Below, piece after piece: positions 5,803 to 7,262 of a stretch of DNA of 7,262 bases. The stretch is from Acetobacteraceae bacterium. Lineage in GTDB: Bacteria; Pseudomonadota; Alphaproteobacteria; Acetobacterales; Acetobacteraceae. Location of the stretch: positions 1 to 7,262 of the forward strand of contig JASHVB010000610.1 of assembly GCA_030039695.1 (NCBI GenBank). The letters are read 5' to 3'. The position numbers were made by a program, and so were the translations under genes. Position 1 is the stretch's first letter; each line of letters starts with the position of its first letter. Under the pieces are notes generated by a model, which was not told where the DNA came from, did no database searches, and worked only from the letters and a program-made list of their open reading frames with translations.

Positions 5803-6525
5803 GTGGACGGTGACGAGCCGACCGCCGCGCACCCCCCCATGGCGAGCGCCGTCATCCCCACTCTCAACGAAGCGGAAACCATTGCCGGCGTGATCGCCGG
5901 GCTCCCCCGCGACATCATCTGCGAGGTTATCGTTGCTGACGGCGGAAGCCGCGACAACACGCCAACGATCGCGCAATCCGCCGGCGCCCGCATCGTCTCC
6001 CTGACCGAAGGCGGCTACGGCCGCGCCTGCGCCGCTGGCGCTGCCGCAGCTGCCCCCGACTCGACCATCATGTTATTTCTCGACGGCGACGGCGCCGACC
6101 GCGCCGACCTCGCGGCACGGCTGATTGCACCGATCCAGGCCGGAACGCACGACTTCGTCATTGCCTCGCGCGTGCGCGGCGAACGCGAGCCCGGGTCGAT
6201 GCTGTGGCACCAGCTGCTGGCCGGTCGCATCGCCGGCTGGATCATGTCGGCCCTGTACGGCGTGCAGTACACCGACATGTGCGCCTTCCGTGCGATTCGC
6301 CGCGATGCATTGATCCGGCTCGACATGCGGGAAACCACTTACGGCTGGAATATCGAGATGCAGATGAAGGCCGCGCGCGCCGGCCTGCGCATACTGGAAC
6401 TGCCAATGCCGTACCGTTGCCGCGCCGGTGGAACATCGAAAGTCGCCGGATCGTTGCGCGTCAGCCTGCGCGCGGCCTGGCGCATCGCACTGACGATCCT
6501 GCGCGTTGCCGTGAGGGGACGATGA
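5803..6525 (+). CDS. GT2 glycosyltransferase, dolichol-phosphate-mannose-synthase-like
   Basis: This soluble GT-A fold enzyme probably transfers a sugar from a nucleotide donor to a polyprenyl phosphate at the inner face of the membrane. The core opens with AVIPTLNEAETI, then VIVADGGSRDNT (nucleotide-binding DGGS), GGYGRACAAGA, and the metal-binding LFLDGDGADR. Later motifs DFVIASRVRGEREPGSM, YTDMCAFRAIRRDAL, TYGWNIEMQMKAAR and YRCRAGGTSKVAGS are those of the DPM1-like GT2 family. It has no C-terminal membrane helices, unlike larger DPMS types. Three starts are possible. GTG at 5803 (240 residues) is preferred because GAGG lies 9 bases upstream. GTG at 5752 (257 residues) overlaps the radical SAM stop by 4 bases, as at the earlier junctions. 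ATG at 5839 (228 residues) begins right at the core but lacks a Shine-Dalgarno. It is the natural donor-synthesising partner of the upstream GT-C enzyme (inference). Confidence 0.88.
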   Translation: MDGDEPTAAHPPMASAVIPTLNEAETIAGVIAGLPRDIICEVIVADGGSRDNTPTIAQSAGARIVSLTEGGYGRACAAGAAAAAPDSTIMLFLDGDGADRADLAARLIAPIQAGTHDFVIASRVRGEREPGSMLWHQLLAGRIAGWIMSALYGVQYTDMCAFRAIRRDALIRLDMRETTYGWNIEMQMKAARAGLRILELPMPYRCRAGGTSKVAGSLRVSLRAAWRIALTILRVAVRGR

Positions 6526-7004
6526 CGCCCGGCCAACCCCCCTGGCGTTCGATTGCGTCGATATCCGCATCGCTGAAGCCGAAATGATGTGCGATCTCAA
6601 GCACCCCACACAATGAAACGGCCGTTGGTGGTCTTCGCTTCGTCAGGTCCACACCAGCGGAATTGGCTGGCGGTTGAGCGAAATCAGGTCCGGCTGGCGC
6701 ACGACGTCATTGACGCTGCGTTTCGCTGGGCGGTGTGTGGTTGAGACCGGGCAGCGCCTACACGGATTCGGTCCCCAAGCCATCGAACGTTGGTTGCTCC
6801 CGTCGCTCCTCAATACCGATGCCAACGTTCAAAACGTGGCGTGCCGGCCGTGGCGGGTAGATCCGAGTGCACGTTCTGCCAACACCGTGATATCATCGAG
6901 ACTGGAAGGCGGTCCAACGACCGTGTGCTTGCGTGGCACGCTCACGCGGCGTCGGGTGTGACGCGGCCGCCGCCGGGTCAAGCTGGCAGGGCAGGGAGGA
7001 AGTC
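6526..7004. other. stretch without a confident gene, possible gene debris
   Basis: About 480 bases with no intact recognisable gene. A 21-codon frame (6522-6587, plus) overlaps the GT2 stop as ATGA and has GAGGGG upstream, but its peptide is unlike anything I know. A 43-codon ATG frame (6613-6744, plus) lacks a Shine-Dalgarno. On the minus strand a GTG frame from 6652 to 6461 contains FGFSDADIDAIER, and a second frame from 6825 to 6643 contains VNDVVRQPDLI; they overlap in different frames. That pattern would fit the frameshifted 3' end of a decayed minus-strand gene, perhaps a CaiB/BaiF CoA-transferase, but the resemblance is weak. The end nearest 7004 should hold the promoter of the dehydratase gene. 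The best -10 is TATCAT (6891-6896), inside the TGATATCA palindrome, with a poor -35. Confidence 0.45.
6785..6840. repeat. nested inverted repeats in the gene-poor stretch
   Basis: GAACGTTGG (6785-6793) and CCAACGTTC (6822-6830) form a perfect 9-bp inverted repeat with a 28-base loop. The second arm can also fold into a local hairpin: GCC-A-ACGTT (6821-6829) against AACGT-GGC (6833-6840) around a CAA loop, with one bulged A. The two folds are mutually exclusive. No T-run follows, so neither is a standard terminator. The repeat may be a remnant of a mobile element, a protein site or chance. Confidence 0.45.
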
Positions 7005-7262
7005 ATGGTGCAGCGTTTGAGCGACGCCGAACGAGCGGGGCTGGCCGCGATGCTGCCCGCCTGGGAAGTCGCGCATGGGCGTGACGCGATCCGCCGTGAG
7101 CTGCGTTTCCGCGACTTCAGCGAGGCCTGGGGCTTCATGTCCCGCGTGGCCCTACTTGCGGAGCAGCACAATCACCATCCCGACTGGTCGAATGTGTGGA
7201 ACACGGTGCGTATCGAACTGTCGACACATGATGCCGGCGGCCTGACAGAAAAGGATGTAGCC
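7005..7262 (+). CDS. phhB: pterin-4a-carbinolamine dehydratase (3' end outside the window)
   Basis: This cytoplasmic enzyme of the PCD/DCoH family dehydrates 4a-hydroxytetrahydropterin, recycling the pterin cofactor of aromatic amino acid hydroxylases. In many bacteria without such a hydroxylase its role is uncertain, and a link to molybdopterin metabolism has been proposed. The 86 codons present include the PCD signature EQHNHHPDW at residues 53-61, with the His57-His58-Pro59 core, followed by [23 protein letters not shown], where His75 is the third conserved histidine. The N-terminal [18 protein letters not shown] is also typical. Only the last 10 or so residues are missing. The start at 7005 has AGGGAGGA at 6993-7000, a strong Shine-Dalgarno with about 5 bases to the ATG. 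No phhA is visible; the gene after the edge is unknown. Confidence 0.93.
   Translation, partial: MVQRLSDAERAGLAAMLPAWEVAHGRDAIRRELRFRDFSEAWGFMSRVALLAEQHNHHPDWSNVWNTVRIELSTHDAGGLTEKDVA

Noticed and set aside
6674..6961. 95-codon plus-strand frame in the gene-poor stretch
   Set aside because: No Shine-Dalgarno, no recognisable motif and no hydrophobic or domain pattern; it is most likely a chance frame in GC-rich DNA.
6526..7004. tRNA, small RNA or rho-independent terminator after the GT2 gene
   Set aside because: No cloverleaf or T-loop sequence is seen, and none of the hairpins is followed by a T-run.

Overview
The window is GC-rich and tightly packed. It looks like a chromosomal segment of an alphaproteobacterium, most likely Rhodospirillales and possibly Acetobacteraceae. 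The placement rests on the pgsA / molybdenum-cofactor gene grouping, the style of the RuvC protein (VGTGGADK, LLPGA, AVAICHAHH) and the N-terminus of PgsA. It is inferred from remembered family features, not from a search. No tRNA, rRNA, CRISPR array, insertion sequence or phage gene is visible.

Left part (1-2008, minus strand): one compact transcription unit reads right to left, pgsA -> mobB -> Pro/Gly-rich lipoprotein -> moaD. PgsA makes phosphatidylglycerol phosphate. MobB and MoaD belong to molybdenum-cofactor synthesis. pgsA and mobB overlap by 4 bases. The lipoprotein gene ends 4 bases before moaD, which runs off the left edge. A 146-base divergent spacer (2009-2154) separates this unit from the plus-strand genes.

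Middle (2155-6525, plus strand): scoB, the B subunit of a 3-oxoacid CoA-transferase, stands without its A-subunit gene. A short spacer with a TATAGT box follows. Then come ruvC (Holliday-junction resolvase), an integral-membrane GT-C type glycosyltransferase, a radical SAM protein with a SPASM-like C-terminus, and a dolichol-phosphate-mannose-synthase-like GT2. ruvC/GT-C and GT-C/radical SAM each overlap by 4 bases, so the four genes look like one operon. The last three suggest a lipid-carrier-dependent glycosylation route with a radical-SAM step: GT2 loads a polyprenyl phosphate with sugar, the GT-C enzyme transfers that sugar, and the radical SAM protein modifies an unknown substrate. This cassette is the most interesting part of the window.

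Right part (6526-7262): about 480 bases hold no convincing intact gene, only short open frames, possible gene debris and inverted repeats. After them comes a pterin-4a-carbinolamine dehydratase gene with a strong ribosome binding site, which runs off the right edge.
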